Shown here piece after piece: positions 27,698 through 37,127 of a DNA stretch of 64,000 nt (its first letter is position 1; the number at the start of each line of letters is the position of its first letter). The notes under the pieces are model-generated. The model did no database searches and was not told the origin of the DNA. It saw nothing but the letters and a program-made list of their open reading frames with translations. Position numbers and translations under genes: made by a program. The DNA comes from Chloroflexota bacterium (GTDB lineage Bacteria > Chloroflexota > Dehalococcoidia > DSTF01 > RBG-16-68-14), in NCBI GenBank assembly GCA_029262675.1, contig JAJCYW010000020.1:202107-266106 (forward strand), read 5' to 3'.

Positions 27698-28678
27698 ATG
27701 GCGCATACCGTTCATCGCGAGGATCTCGACACGCTCCAGGACGACTGGGCCCGGCTTCTGGAAGCAGTTCCGGAGCCCGTGCCGTTTGTCCACCCCGCAT
27801 GGCAGCGGGTCTGGCTGGACGAGTTCCTGGACGGTCGCGAACTGCACCTCTACGCCGTACGTGACGGCGGCGAGTTGATCGGCGTCGCACCGCTGCTGAA
27901 GGACGGCGATGGCCTCACCCTGGTCGGCCACTACTCGATCTGCGACTACATGGATTTCGTCGTTGCACCCGGCCGCGCCCGCGATGTCCTCAGCGCGCTG
28001 CTGGATACGCTTGTAGGCGAAGACTGGTCGCAGATCGAGCTGCGAGGCCTGCGTGAGGGCTCACCAACGCTGGAGGAGCTGCCCGCGCTGGCCGAGTCGA
28101 AAGGGCTGACGTGGCGCTGTGAGGACGAAGCGGTTGCTCCCCGCATTACGCTGGCCGATGGCTGGGAGCCCTACCTGGCGAGCCTCGCGAAGAAGGAACG
28201 TCACGAGCTGCGACGTAAAACGCGCAAGCTTCAGGGCGCGGGTGATTTGGAAGTCAACACATACACGACGCCGCAGGATGTCGAAGCGCATCTGCCCGTC
28301 TTGCTGAGGTTCATGGTCGAGAGCCGCACGGACAAGGCTAACTTTCTATCGGAGCAGATGGGCCTCTTCTTCCACCGGGCGACGCAGGCGCTGGCCGCAC
28401 ACGGCCTGGTGCGCCTCTACGAGATGGAGCTGGACGCGACGCCGGTGGCGTCCGTGCTCTGCTTCGACCAGGGCGGGCAATTCTACATGTATAACAGCGG
28501 CTACGACCCAGAGTACGCGGCCATGTCCGCCGGACTGGTCTCAAAGGGATTCTGCGTTCAGGATGCCATCGAGTCCGGCCGCCACTGCGTCGACATGCTG
28601 CGCGGCGATGAAGCCTACAAGTACAAACTGGGGGGAGAGGACCAGAAGATCTACCGCTGCGTTATCTCGCGCGCGTAG
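27698..28678 (+). CDS. GNAT/FemAB-like (CelD-type) acetyltransferase family protein
   Basis: 326 aa with FVHPAWQRVW..., KKERHELRRKTRKLQ, C-terminal DMLRGDEAYKYKLGG typical of the family. Confidence 0.82.
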   Translation: MAHTVHREDLDTLQDDWARLLEAVPEPVPFVHPAWQRVWLDEFLDGRELHLYAVRDGGELIGVAPLLKDGDGLTLVGHYSICDYMDFVVAPGRARDVLSALLDTLVGEDWSQIELRGLREGSPTLEELPALAESKGLTWRCEDEAVAPRITLADGWEPYLASLAKKERHELRRKTRKLQGAGDLEVNTYTTPQDVEAHLPVLLRFMVESRTDKANFLSEQMGLFFHRATQALAAHGLVRLYEMELDATPVASVLCFDQGGQFYMYNSGYDPEYAAMSAGLVSKGFCVQDAIESGRHCVDMLRGDEAYKYKLGGEDQKIYRCVISRA

Positions 28679-28696
28679 GTCCCGGCCCGTAATCGC

Positions 28697-29947
28697 ATGT
28701 ACCGCATCGCAGTTCTCAGCTACCATACGTCGCCGCTCGCTCCCCTCGGCGGCGCAGAAACGGGCGGCCTCAACGTCTACGTCCTGGAGCTGGCCAGTGA
28801 GCTGGCCGAACGCGGTCACACCGTCGATGTCTTTACGCGCCGCACGGACCCGGCGCAGGCAGAGATCGTCCATATCGGCGAAGGCGCACCGGGCACCCGC
28901 ATCATCCACATCGACGCCGGCCCGGCGCGCTACCTCGAGAAGCGAGCGCTGGACGCTCACCTCGATGCCTTCGAGGCGGGCGTCGCAGGTTTCGCGGAGC
29001 GTGAGTCGCTCTCGTACGATGTCGTGCATAGCCACTACTGGCTCTCCGGTGTCGCCGGCGCGAAGCTGAAGGTTCGCTGGGGCGTGCCCCACGTCGCGAT
29101 GTTCCACACGCTGGGCGAGGTCAAGGCGCGCGCCCGCGTCAGCGAACGCGAGCCGGAACCGCGTCTCGCCGCGGAGCGCATGATCGCACAAGACGCGGAC
29201 AAGATCGTCGTCGCAAGCCGCGACGAGCAGCAGTTACTCGTGCGCCACTATGACGCCGACCCGGACCGCATCGCGGTCGTGCCGTGCGGCGTCAACCTCG
29301 GCATGTTCCAGCCGGTCGATAAGGACGAAGCGCGGCAGCAGCTCGGCCTCGGCGACGACGACCAGATCCTTCTCTTCGTTGGCCGCATCGAGCCGCTAAA
29401 GGGGGTCGATATCCTGCTCGGGGCGGCCGCGCAGATGGAAGGCCAGTCCGACTGTTTCGTGCTCGTCATCGGCGGCGACAGCGACGCTCGCACCGGCGAG
29501 ATGGCCCACCTGCGGGACCTGGCCGAAGAGCTCGGCATCGCCGAGCGCGTCAGCTTCCTCGGCGCCGTCGACCATGAACGTCTACCGCTCTTCTACAGCG
29601 CCGCCGATGTCTGCGTGGTGCCGTCGTTCTACGAGAGTTTTGGCCTCGTCGCGCTCGAGGCGATGGCCTGCGGCACGCCCGTCGTCGCGTCACGCGTCGG
29701 CGGCCTCACCGTCGCGGTGCGCGATGGCGAGACCGGATACCTGATTCCGTGGCGCTGCCCGGAGCCGTTCGCGGAGCGGCTGGAACTGCTGCTGGGCAAC
29801 GACGAGCTCCGGCGTGCCTTCGGCCAGGCCGCGCGCGAAGAGGTGGAACGTTTCCGCTGGAGCAACGTCGCCGAAGCCGTCCTCGGCATCTACGGCGAGG
29901 TCATCGACGGCACACCCGCTCGCACGACGGCCGTCTTTCGCAACTAG
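28697..29947 (+). CDS. Family 4-type glycosyltransferase, MshA-like
   Basis: SYHTSPLAPLGGAETGGLNVYVLELASELAERGHTVDVFTRR, LLFVGRIEPLKGVDILL, PSFYESFGLVALEAMACGTPVVASRVGGL. Confidence 0.92.
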   Translation: MYRIAVLSYHTSPLAPLGGAETGGLNVYVLELASELAERGHTVDVFTRRTDPAQAEIVHIGEGAPGTRIIHIDAGPARYLEKRALDAHLDAFEAGVAGFAERESLSYDVVHSHYWLSGVAGAKLKVRWGVPHVAMFHTLGEVKARARVSEREPEPRLAAERMIAQDADKIVVASRDEQQLLVRHYDADPDRIAVVPCGVNLGMFQPVDKDEARQQLGLGDDDQILLFVGRIEPLKGVDILLGAAAQMEGQSDCFVLVIGGDSDARTGEMAHLRDLAEELGIAERVSFLGAVDHERLPLFYSAADVCVVPSFYESFGLVALEAMACGTPVVASRVGGLTVAVRDGETGYLIPWRCPEPFAERLELLLGNDELRRAFGQAAREEVERFRWSNVAEAVLGIYGEVIDGTPARTTAVFRN

Positions 29948-29949
29948 CG

Positions 29950-30780
29950 ATGGGCGCGCTGGATAGAATCAAGAACCTCTTGCCCTGGGGCAACGACCCC
30001 GCGCCAACCGAGGAGATCGGTAGCGACGGGCCGCTGACCGCGATGGTGATCGTCGCCCACCCCGACGATGCCGAGTTCCTCTGCGGCGGTACTGTCGCCA
30101 AGTGGTGCGCGCAGGGTTGGACACTCTATTACGTCCTGGCGACGAGCGGCGACAAAGGTACCCATGACGAAGCGCTAAGCCAGCAGGAGCTGGCCGCCCT
30201 GCGCGAGCAGGAGCAGCGCGACGCTTGCGACGTGCTGGGCGTGAAGGAGACCATCTTCCTGGGCCACCCGGACGGATACCTGCAGCCGAGCATTGAGCTG
30301 CGCGGCGAGGTGGTGCGGCTGCTGCGCCAGTATCGGCCCGACGTCGTCATCACGTGGGATGGCTTTCGCACCGGCTTCAACCACGCCGACCACCGCGCTG
30401 TCGGCATCGCCGTGCGCGACGCGGTCTACCCCGCAGTTCGCGATCATCTCTACTACCCGAACGACAAGGCAGATGGCCTGGACGCACACCAGGTGAACGA
30501 GATGCTGCTCGCCGGCACCGAGGACGCCGACTATCGCGTCGACATCGGCGACTACGTCGATACGAAGATCGACGCCATCCTCTGTCACCGCAGCCAGATC
30601 GGCGGCACGCCGGAAGAGGTAAAGAAGCGCTGGATGGAGCGCGCCCGGGCATCGCAGCAGGGCCGCATCGTCGAGTCGTTCAAGCGCGTCAGTATCCGCC
30701 GGTCGAATCGGCCCGTTCAGCCGCCGGACGAGAAGGCAGCCGAAACTGTGAAGATAGAGCCGGCACACACGCCGAGCTGA
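29950..30780 (+). CDS. PIG-L/LmbE family deacetylase
   Basis: VIVAHPDDAEFLCGG, NHADHRAVG; start trimmed to ATG 29950. Confidence 0.92.
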   Translation: MGALDRIKNLLPWGNDPAPTEEIGSDGPLTAMVIVAHPDDAEFLCGGTVAKWCAQGWTLYYVLATSGDKGTHDEALSQQELAALREQEQRDACDVLGVKETIFLGHPDGYLQPSIELRGEVVRLLRQYRPDVVITWDGFRTGFNHADHRAVGIAVRDAVYPAVRDHLYYPNDKADGLDAHQVNEMLLAGTEDADYRVDIGDYVDTKIDAILCHRSQIGGTPEEVKKRWMERARASQQGRIVESFKRVSIRRSNRPVQPPDEKAAETVKIEPAHTPS

Positions 30781-31697
30781 TGGACGCGGAAGAGTTCGCC
30801 TACGCTGCCTTCATCGTCGGATTCGTAGTCACCGCGATCTCGGGCCTCTGTTATTTGGCCCTCCCGCTCTGGCCGCGCGTCGCGTATCGCACTGCGGCGA
30901 CGGACGCGGGCGCCACGATGACGGTTACGGCCCCAGGCTTGGTACCGGGCTGGATCGGTCCGGCCGCGACGGCGAACAGCTGGCTGGCGCTGGCCGTGCT
31001 CTCGGCGTCGATCGCGGCGCGCTGGGTCGCCGGCGGGCGGCCGCCGCTATCGAACATGTGGGAGTTCACCGTCGCCTTCGGCTGGGCCATTCTGCTGTTC
31101 TACACGTTGTTCGAGCTGCGGTCTCGGCTCGATGTCGAGGACTGGCCGGGCGCCCGCGTCGTCGGCGCCGTCGTGGTGCCGGTGGCGCTGGGGATGTTCG
31201 CTGTGTCGCTGATCTACTTTCCGTCGGACGTACGGCCACTGGTACCGGCGCTTCAATCGAGCCGCATTCTCGGCGCGCACGTGACGACCATGGTTCTCTC
31301 GTACGCGGCGCTCTCCGTGTCGTTCGGCGCCGCGGTGCTCTACCTGGTGCAGGGCAGCGGCGCGCGGCGCTTCGACCGGCTGCCCGCCGGCGATACGCTG
31401 GAGGTGGTCGCGAACCGCTCGGTGCTCATCGGTTTCCCACTGCTGACCATCGGTGTCGCGCTTGGGGCCTACTGGGCCTACTCGGCTTGGGGCCGCTACT
31501 GGGGCTGGGACCCCAAAGAGACCTCGGCGCTGGTGACGTGGTTGATCTACGCGGGCTACCTGCACGCACGCAACCTGCGAGGCTGGAAGGGACAGGGTTC
31601 GGCCTGGCTGCTCGTCGCCGGCTTCGGTGCGGTGCTCTTCACCTACTTCGCCGTCAACCTCTGGGTGAGCGGCCTCCACTCCTACGCGGGCGTCTGA
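30780..31697 (+). CDS. Cytochrome c biogenesis protein, CcsA/CcsB type (CcmC/CcmF tryptophan-rich family)
   Basis: From ATG 30780 (ATGA overlap with the upstream stop): multi-TM protein with WGRYWGWDPKETSALVTWLIY. Confidence 0.92.
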   Translation: MDAEEFAYAAFIVGFVVTAISGLCYLALPLWPRVAYRTAATDAGATMTVTAPGLVPGWIGPAATANSWLALAVLSASIAARWVAGGRPPLSNMWEFTVAFGWAILLFYTLFELRSRLDVEDWPGARVVGAVVVPVALGMFAVSLIYFPSDVRPLVPALQSSRILGAHVTTMVLSYAALSVSFGAAVLYLVQGSGARRFDRLPAGDTLEVVANRSVLIGFPLLTIGVALGAYWAYSAWGRYWGWDPKETSALVTWLIYAGYLHARNLRGWKGQGSAWLLVAGFGAVLFTYFAVNLWVSGLHSYAGV

Positions 31698-31748
31698 GAG
31701 GATATCCTGCTCTGCCAGCCGCTGTCGCGCGTGGCAGTCGTGACATCC

Positions 31749-32930
31749 TTACACAAGCGGTTGTTTTGTTTTCCGTCTCACGCCCCTCAGCGCACCGCCT
31801 AGTGTGACGGAAACCGCTACGCCAGCGGATCCGAGCAACCAGACTATCTGTTCTCCGTTGCTTTCCGCTGCATCTGCGATGTGCGATAACTCCGTAACGC
31901 CGCCGACTGGTTTCGCAAGCTGTGACCGCACTGTGAATGAATCGACGGTCGTGCCTGAGATGTTCTTGAAGTAGCCGCTTGCGAGATCGGGCTCGCCGTT
32001 TACGTTGAACTCGATGAAGAGCGCGCCGTAGGTCGCACCCTGGTCGGACGTGTAAATGCTCGCCCACTCGCCACCGCAGCCGTACGGAGGGGTTACCGGC
32101 AGGCAGCGGTCTTGGTTCCGTACGTCGAGCCCCGCGAGGCCGGAGACGAAGACAAACGTGGAACCCTCGCTGACCCGCAACGTGCCTGCCGCGGGCCAGG
32201 CTGGGTCGATCGTCTGCGACTGGGTGCTCGTCAGCGTTTTCGTGCGCGAGTAAGAGTGTTCGTGGCCGGTCGCGACGATCGCGCCGCCCGCGCGGCACGC
32301 TTCGTATGGGCCCCATCCGACCTCGTTCAGCTTGGAGCCTAACTGCATTGCGTTCTGGTTCTTGTGCCAGGTGCAGATGCGCCAGATCGAGTTGTCCTGC
32401 GCCAGTTCGTCCGTGATGTATGTTGTGTGGTTGGTGCCCATGGTGCCCGAGCCGGAGAGGATGAAGAACAGGCCCTGGTAGGTGCATGCGGCCTTCACTC
32501 CGTAGTCGCCGCTGCAACTCGCTCCGGATACGATGGCGAGTCGATCCTCCAACAACTGCTGGTACGTGGGCCAGTTGCCGACATCGTGGTTGCCGACGCT
32601 GCCGAAATACGGGAAATCCGCCCCGAGAGCGGCAGTCACCTGCGCGTCCCAGTCGATAGCTCTCTGTGGGTTGGTTTCGTTGCCGTAGCCAAAGTCGCCC
32701 TGGTGCAGCACCATATCGGCGCCTTCGTTCGCGATTAACGTCAGCACTGCCGCCGCGTTCGCGCCGATGCTCTGATCGCCGATGAACGCGACCTTGAAAT
32801 TCGGCGGCGGCACGGTTGGCGCATCGGCAGCCGCCGGCCTACTCGCGGCTGGCCAGATGACTGCAATCGCCAGCGCCACCAGAACGATGCTGGCGCGCAC
32901 GATGTCTGCTATTGCCTTGGAGCGTGCCAT
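31749..32930 (-). CDS. Secreted metallophosphoesterase
   Basis: FKVAFIGDQSIG, LHQGDFGYGN, SVGNHDVGN, ATGHEHSYSRT motifs; N-terminal signal, C-terminal TM. Confidence 0.9.
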   Translation of the reverse strand: MARSKAIADIVRASIVLVALAIAVIWPAASRPAAADAPTVPPPNFKVAFIGDQSIGANAAAVLTLIANEGADMVLHQGDFGYGNETNPQRAIDWDAQVTAALGADFPYFGSVGNHDVGNWPTYQQLLEDRLAIVSGASCSGDYGVKAACTYQGLFFILSGSGTMGTNHTTYITDELAQDNSIWRICTWHKNQNAMQLGSKLNEVGWGPYEACRAGGAIVATGHEHSYSRTKTLTSTQSQTIDPAWPAAGTLRVSEGSTFVFVSGLAGLDVRNQDRCLPVTPPYGCGGEWASIYTSDQGATYGALFIEFNVNGEPDLASGYFKNISGTTVDSFTVRSQLAKPVGGVTELSHIADAAESNGEQIVWLLGSAGVAVSVTLGGALRGVRRKTKQPLV

Positions 32931-33087
32931 AATCTCTGTTCTACCATATGGTTTGTAGCTCTCCCGTTGGATGGCCCGCCTCATTCGCATCTGTCGCCGG
33001 CGTCATGCGCGCACGTATCCTGGCTGTTGTACCACGAGCTTGCACACGCGACAGCGTGTGCAGCCGGAAAGATGTACCATACGTTCC

Positions 33088-33933
33088 GTGATCATCGATA
33101 GCCACACGCACATCTTCCCGCCCGCCGTCGTCGACGGCCGCGACGAGTACCTGCGCCGCGACGCCGGCTTCCGCGAGATCTACACGCGTCTCGAAGCCAA
33201 GTTGGCGACGGCCGAAGAGTTGCTGGCATCGATGGACGCCGCCGGTATCGACGTCAGCGTTGCCTGCGGATTCGGTTGGGCGGACGCCGAACTCTGTCGC
33301 ATGCACAGCGACTACCTGCTGGAAGCGGCGGCGGCATCCGGAGGTCGCATCATCCCGTTCTGCACCGTCCAACCTGGGGGTGGCGACACGCGAGACGACC
33401 TGAAGCGCTACGCTGCCCGCGGCGCCAGGGGGCTCGGCGAGCTGCGGCCGCTGCATCAGGGCTACAGCCTGATCGATAGCTCAGAGGCCGACGTTCTCGC
33501 GTGGGCCGCCGACGCCTACGACTTGGCGCTTCTCTTCCACTGCAGCGAGCCACTGGGCCACGTCTACCCCGGCAAGACGGGCCTGCCGGTCGAACAGATC
33601 GGCCGTTTCGTCGCCGACTTTCCCGGCGTGGCCGTCATCGCCGCGCACTGGGGTGGCGGGCTGCCGTTCTACGCGCTGATGCCGGAAGTGAAGGCGGCGC
33701 TGGAGCGCACCTACTTCGATACCGCGGCGACCGGCTTTCTCTACGAAAGCGACGTCTACGCGCGGGTCATCGAACTCGTTGGCGAGGAGAAGATCCTCTT
33801 TGGCAGCGACTTTCCGCTGATCTCGCAGGAGCAGGCGCTACGGGAGTTGCGCGAGGTGGGCCTCGATGACGAATCGCGCCGCCTGATCGAAGGCGAGAAC
33901 GCGCGCCAGCTCTTACGCCTGCCGGCCCCGTGA
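33088..33933 (+). CDS. Amidohydrolase family protein (GTG start)
   Basis: IIDSHTHIFPP (HxH), IIAAHWGGGLPFY, KILFGSDFPL; frame-consistent GTG at 33088. Confidence 0.9.
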   Translation: MIIDSHTHIFPPAVVDGRDEYLRRDAGFREIYTRLEAKLATAEELLASMDAAGIDVSVACGFGWADAELCRMHSDYLLEAAAASGGRIIPFCTVQPGGGDTRDDLKRYAARGARGLGELRPLHQGYSLIDSSEADVLAWAADAYDLALLFHCSEPLGHVYPGKTGLPVEQIGRFVADFPGVAVIAAHWGGGLPFYALMPEVKAALERTYFDTAATGFLYESDVYARVIELVGEEKILFGSDFPLISQEQALRELREVGLDDESRRLIEGENARQLLRLPAP

Positions 33934-34529
33934 CCGCGAGCGGCGCCGACGCATCTAGGACGCTCCGCCTCTTTGTCGCCTGCGAGTTGCCACAGGCCGT
34001 GCGCGACGTGCTTTCCCAAGTACAGGACGACCTGCGCCGCGCGGGTGCGCCCAGGCTGCGTTGGGTGCGGCCTGAAGGTATCCACATCACGCTGAAGTTC
34101 CTCGGCGAGGTGGAACGGGAGCGCGTTCCGGTGATCGCCCATGCCCTCGCAGATATGATCGAACCGTTTCGCATTGAGACGACACCGAAGGTACTCGGGA
34201 GCTACGGCGGCGCGCGCATCCGTGTGGTCTCGGTCGGACTTGAGGGCGGAGCCGGCCAGCTTGCGGAGCTTGCCCGGCGCGTCGACGATGCTCTGGCCGC
34301 CGCCGGTTTCGACCGCGAACGGCGGCCGTTCTCGCCGCACCTCACCCTTGCGCGCGTGCCGGACCGGCTGGCGATAGCGGAGCGGGCGGCGCTCGCGGCA
34401 CTAGTCCGCGATTTCAGACTGCGCTCCGTCCCGCCGATGATACTCACAGCAGTCAGTCTTATGCAAAGCACGTTGAGTCCGGGCGGAAGCGTCTACCGTA
34501 CGGTCGGGGAATTTCCGGTTGGATTTTAG
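33930..34529 (+). CDS. thpR: RNA 2',3'-cyclic phosphodiesterase (2H family)
   Basis: Two HxTL motifs: IHITLKFLGEV and SPHLTLARVP; LRLFVACELPQ N-terminus. Confidence 0.93.
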   Translation: MTASGADASRTLRLFVACELPQAVRDVLSQVQDDLRRAGAPRLRWVRPEGIHITLKFLGEVERERVPVIAHALADMIEPFRIETTPKVLGSYGGARIRVVSVGLEGGAGQLAELARRVDDALAAAGFDRERRPFSPHLTLARVPDRLAIAERAALAALVRDFRLRSVPPMILTAVSLMQSTLSPGGSVYRTVGEFPVGF

Positions 34530-34540
34530 GGGCGAACGTC

Positions 34541-34570
34541 TTGACGGCCTTGGGTCGTGGGGCGTAGAAT
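34541..34570 (+). promoter_or_regulatory. Putative sigma-70-type promoter of the SWIM gene
   Basis: TTGACG-18 nt-TAGAAT. Confidence 0.6.
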
Positions 34571-34625
34571 ACGCAGCAGGAGGACTACCATAGGTGGGTC
34601 ATCTTCCCGTTTTGAAGGAAACCTA

Positions 34626-34658
34626 GGACATCGGTCACGTTGCCGGTGTCCTTTTGTT
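34626..34658 (+). terminator. Intrinsic terminator/attenuator upstream of the SWIM gene
   Basis: GGACATCGG TCACGTTG CCGGTGTCC TTTTGTT; 9-bp stem (one G-U) plus T-run. Confidence 0.8.
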
Positions 34659-34697
34659 AGTCCCGGGGCGAAAGGGTAAGGACGAAAGGGGTAGTAG

Positions 34698-34952
34698 ATG
34701 AACTCAGGTCTCATCGGCAAGATCGAAAAAGCCAAGCGTTACGCTGAGGAGCGGGGCAGGATTCGCGTTTCTGGCCTGAAAGCCGATTTTGACGGAGAGA
34801 ACGATCGCCACTCAGTCTCGCTAGAGGGTGACGAGTGGCGATGCAACTGTAACTTCTTCTCTGGATTCGGAGCCTGCGCACACACCATGGCGCTGGAGCA
34901 CATCCTGCAGGGCATGCTGCCCCGGAGCGCGATGTCCGCGCTCACGGCCTAG
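34698..34952 (+). CDS. SWIM zinc-finger protein
   Basis: WRCNCNFFSGFGACAHTMAL (CxC...CxH). Confidence 0.85.
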   Translation: MNSGLIGKIEKAKRYAEERGRIRVSGLKADFDGENDRHSVSLEGDEWRCNCNFFSGFGACAHTMALEHILQGMLPRSAMSALTA

Positions 34953-35141
34953 CCGGCTTTCGCAGCCGCCGATCCGCCAGGCGCGCCGTTCGCGCGGGCG
35001 GCTTGCGCTGCCGAAGGCGGGCGCGCATACTCCTTTAACCTGATCTGAGCGACGTTCACGCGCTGCCGGCTGCGAATGCAGGCGGCTCGGAGTGTTCGCG
35101 CGTGACCCTAAGCGCCGGTATACCCAAGCGCTGAAGAAGCG

Positions 35142-35678
35142 TCAGTCGTTGTCATAACGTACAAGCGACGAGCAGGCGATCTCCGCCAGCCTTTCGCGCC
35201 CGCTCAGCGCGGGCAGCTCCACGACGAAGGCGGCAGCCGTCACCGTTGCGCCAAGCTGCCGCACAAGTCTAACAGCGGCCGCCGCCGTGCCGCCGGTCGC
35301 CAGCAGGTCGTCGACGATGGCGGCTCGCTGGCCGCGCTCGAGGCCGTCTGCATGGATATCGAGCTGTCCTTCGCCGTACTCGAGTGCGAACTCAACGCTC
35401 ATCTTCTCCGAGGGCAGCTTGCCCCCCTTGCGGACGGGGACGAAGGGGACCTGGAGCTGATATGCGACGGGCGCGCCGAAAAGGAAGCCACGCGACTCTA
35501 TGCCGACAACGGCGTCCGGGGCGTACGCGCCGATGCGCTGCGTGAGGATATCGACGACATAACGGTAGGCGGCGGCGTCCTGCAGCAGGGGAGTGATATC
35601 GCGGAAGAGGATGCCGGGCCGGGGGAAGTCCGGCACGTCGCGGATCAGCGCCTTGAGGTCGATAGGTGGACCGGTCAT
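35142..35678 (-). CDS. apt: Adenine phosphoribosyltransferase
   Basis: IRDVPDFPRPGILFRDITPLLQD, AIVDDLLATGGTAAAAVRLV. Confidence 0.96.
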   Translation of the reverse strand: MTGPPIDLKALIRDVPDFPRPGILFRDITPLLQDAAAYRYVVDILTQRIGAYAPDAVVGIESRGFLFGAPVAYQLQVPFVPVRKGGKLPSEKMSVEFALEYGEGQLDIHADGLERGQRAAIVDDLLATGGTAAAAVRLVRQLGATVTAAAFVVELPALSGRERLAEIACSSLVRYDND

Positions 35679-35685
35679 GGTGCGC

Positions 35686-37116
35686 CTACTCCCGTCGTCG
35701 CCAACTTGTGCCTTCCGGGCTGTCCTCAAGCGAGATGCCCAGCTCCTCTAGGCCGTCCCGCACGCGGTCGCTGAGCGCGAACTGCTTCGCCTTGCGCAAC
35801 TCCTCGCGGACGGTGATCAGCAGGTCGATGAATGGCGCTGCGCCCATGTCCGCCTCCGGCTCGTTCAGCGTCAGTCCCAGCACGCCGGCCAATTCCAGCA
35901 GCGTCGCCTGTGCTGCCGAGGCGTCGCGGCCGTCGTTGCGGGCGCGGTTGATCTCGTGCGCCAGATCGAAGAGCGCCGCCAGGGCCTTCGAGGTGTTGAG
36001 GTCGTCGTCCATCGCGGCGATGAAGTCATCCCGGAACGGCGCCGGGTCGACTGCCTCGCCGTCGCCGCCGTCGCCGCCGTCGGCTGACGGCGCTCCGTCG
36101 GCAGACGGCACCCCGTCGGCAGACGGCGCTCCGTCGGCGGAGGCCCGCACGGCCAGCCGCAGCCGCTCTGCGCCGCGTTTGGCGGCCGTCAGCGCTTCCA
36201 TTGTGTAGGTGAGGGGCGTGCGGTAGTGGGAGAAGAGGATCCACAGTCGAATCGCGTCGGCGGAGTAGGTCTCCAGCGCTTCGCCTATTGATATGAAGTT
36301 GCCGAGCGACTTGCTCATCTTCTCCTCGCCGGACTTTACCCAGGCGTTGTGCAGCCAGTAGCGGACGAATGGTGTTTTGCCGGTGTAGGCCTCCGTTTGC
36401 GCGATCTCGTTCTCGTGATGGGGGAAGATCAGGTCTTCGCCGCCGCCGTGGATGTCGATCTGCTCGCCCAGGTAGCGCAGCGACATGGCGGAGCATTCGA
36501 TGTGCCAGCCGGGGCGGCCGGGGCCCCACGGGCTCTCCCAGGACGGCTCGCCGGGCTTGGCGCCTTTCCAGAGTGCGAAGTCGCCGGGGTGCTCCTTCTT
36601 CTCGCCGGGCTCGATGCGAGCGCCGGCCAGCATCGTCTCCAGGTCGCGGCGGGAGAACGTGCCGTAGCCCTCTTTCTTCTGGACGCGATAGTAGACGTCG
36701 CCGCCGGCCTCGTAGGCGTAGTCTTTCTCGATCAGCGCGGCGATCATGTCGATCATCTGTGGGATCTCTTTCGTCGCGCAGGGGTACTCGTGCGCGGGGA
36801 GGATGTTGAGCGCACGCATCTCCATCATGTAGCGCTCGATCATCTCCTCCGTCAGTTCGCCGATCTCGATGCCGAGGCGCTCGGCGCGGGTGATGATGCG
36901 GTCGTCGATGTCGGTGAAGTTCTGGACGTGGCGCACTGTGTAGCCGGCGAACTCCAGGTAGCGGCGCAGCACGTCGAACACGACGTAACTCATCGCGTGG
37001 CCGACGTGGTTGACGTCGTAGGGCGTGACGCCGCAGACGTACATCTTGACCTCGTCGGCCATCGGCGTGAACTCCTCCAGCTCGCCGGAGGCCGTGTTTC
37101 GCAGCATCAGGGTCAC
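35686..37116 (-). CDS. cysS: Cysteinyl-tRNA synthetase
   Basis: MYVCGVTPYDVNHVGHAMSY, GWHIECSAMS, HGGGEDLIFPHHENEIAQTEA, KMSKSLGNF. Confidence 0.97.
   Translation of the reverse strand: MTLMLRNTASGELEEFTPMADEVKMYVCGVTPYDVNHVGHAMSYVVFDVLRRYLEFAGYTVRHVQNFTDIDDRIITRAERLGIEIGELTEEMIERYMMEMRALNILPAHEYPCATKEIPQMIDMIAALIEKDYAYEAGGDVYYRVQKKEGYGTFSRRDLETMLAGARIEPGEKKEHPGDFALWKGAKPGEPSWESPWGPGRPGWHIECSAMSLRYLGEQIDIHGGGEDLIFPHHENEIAQTEAYTGKTPFVRYWLHNAWVKSGEEKMSKSLGNFISIGEALETYSADAIRLWILFSHYRTPLTYTMEALTAAKRGAERLRLAVRASADGAPSADGVPSADGAPSADGGDGGDGEAVDPAPFRDDFIAAMDDDLNTSKALAALFDLAHEINRARNDGRDASAAQATLLELAGVLGLTLNEPEADMGAAPFIDLLITVREELRKAKQFALSDRVRDGLEELGISLEDSPEGTSWRRRE
36070..36140. repeat. 18-bp tandem repeat coding APSADG units inside cysS
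   Basis: GTCGGCWGACGGCRCYCC repeated; translation SADGAPSADGVPSADGAPSADGGDGGDG. Confidence 0.88.
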
Positions 37117-37127
37117 AGACGTACTCC

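Noticed and set aside
35686-37116. cysS as an MshC (mycothiol ligase) paralogue
   Set aside because: Retains typical CysRS features (KMSKS, GWHIECSAMS, FPHHENEIAQTEA, C-terminal DALR-like region) and clusters with cysE; canonical CysRS is the simpler call.
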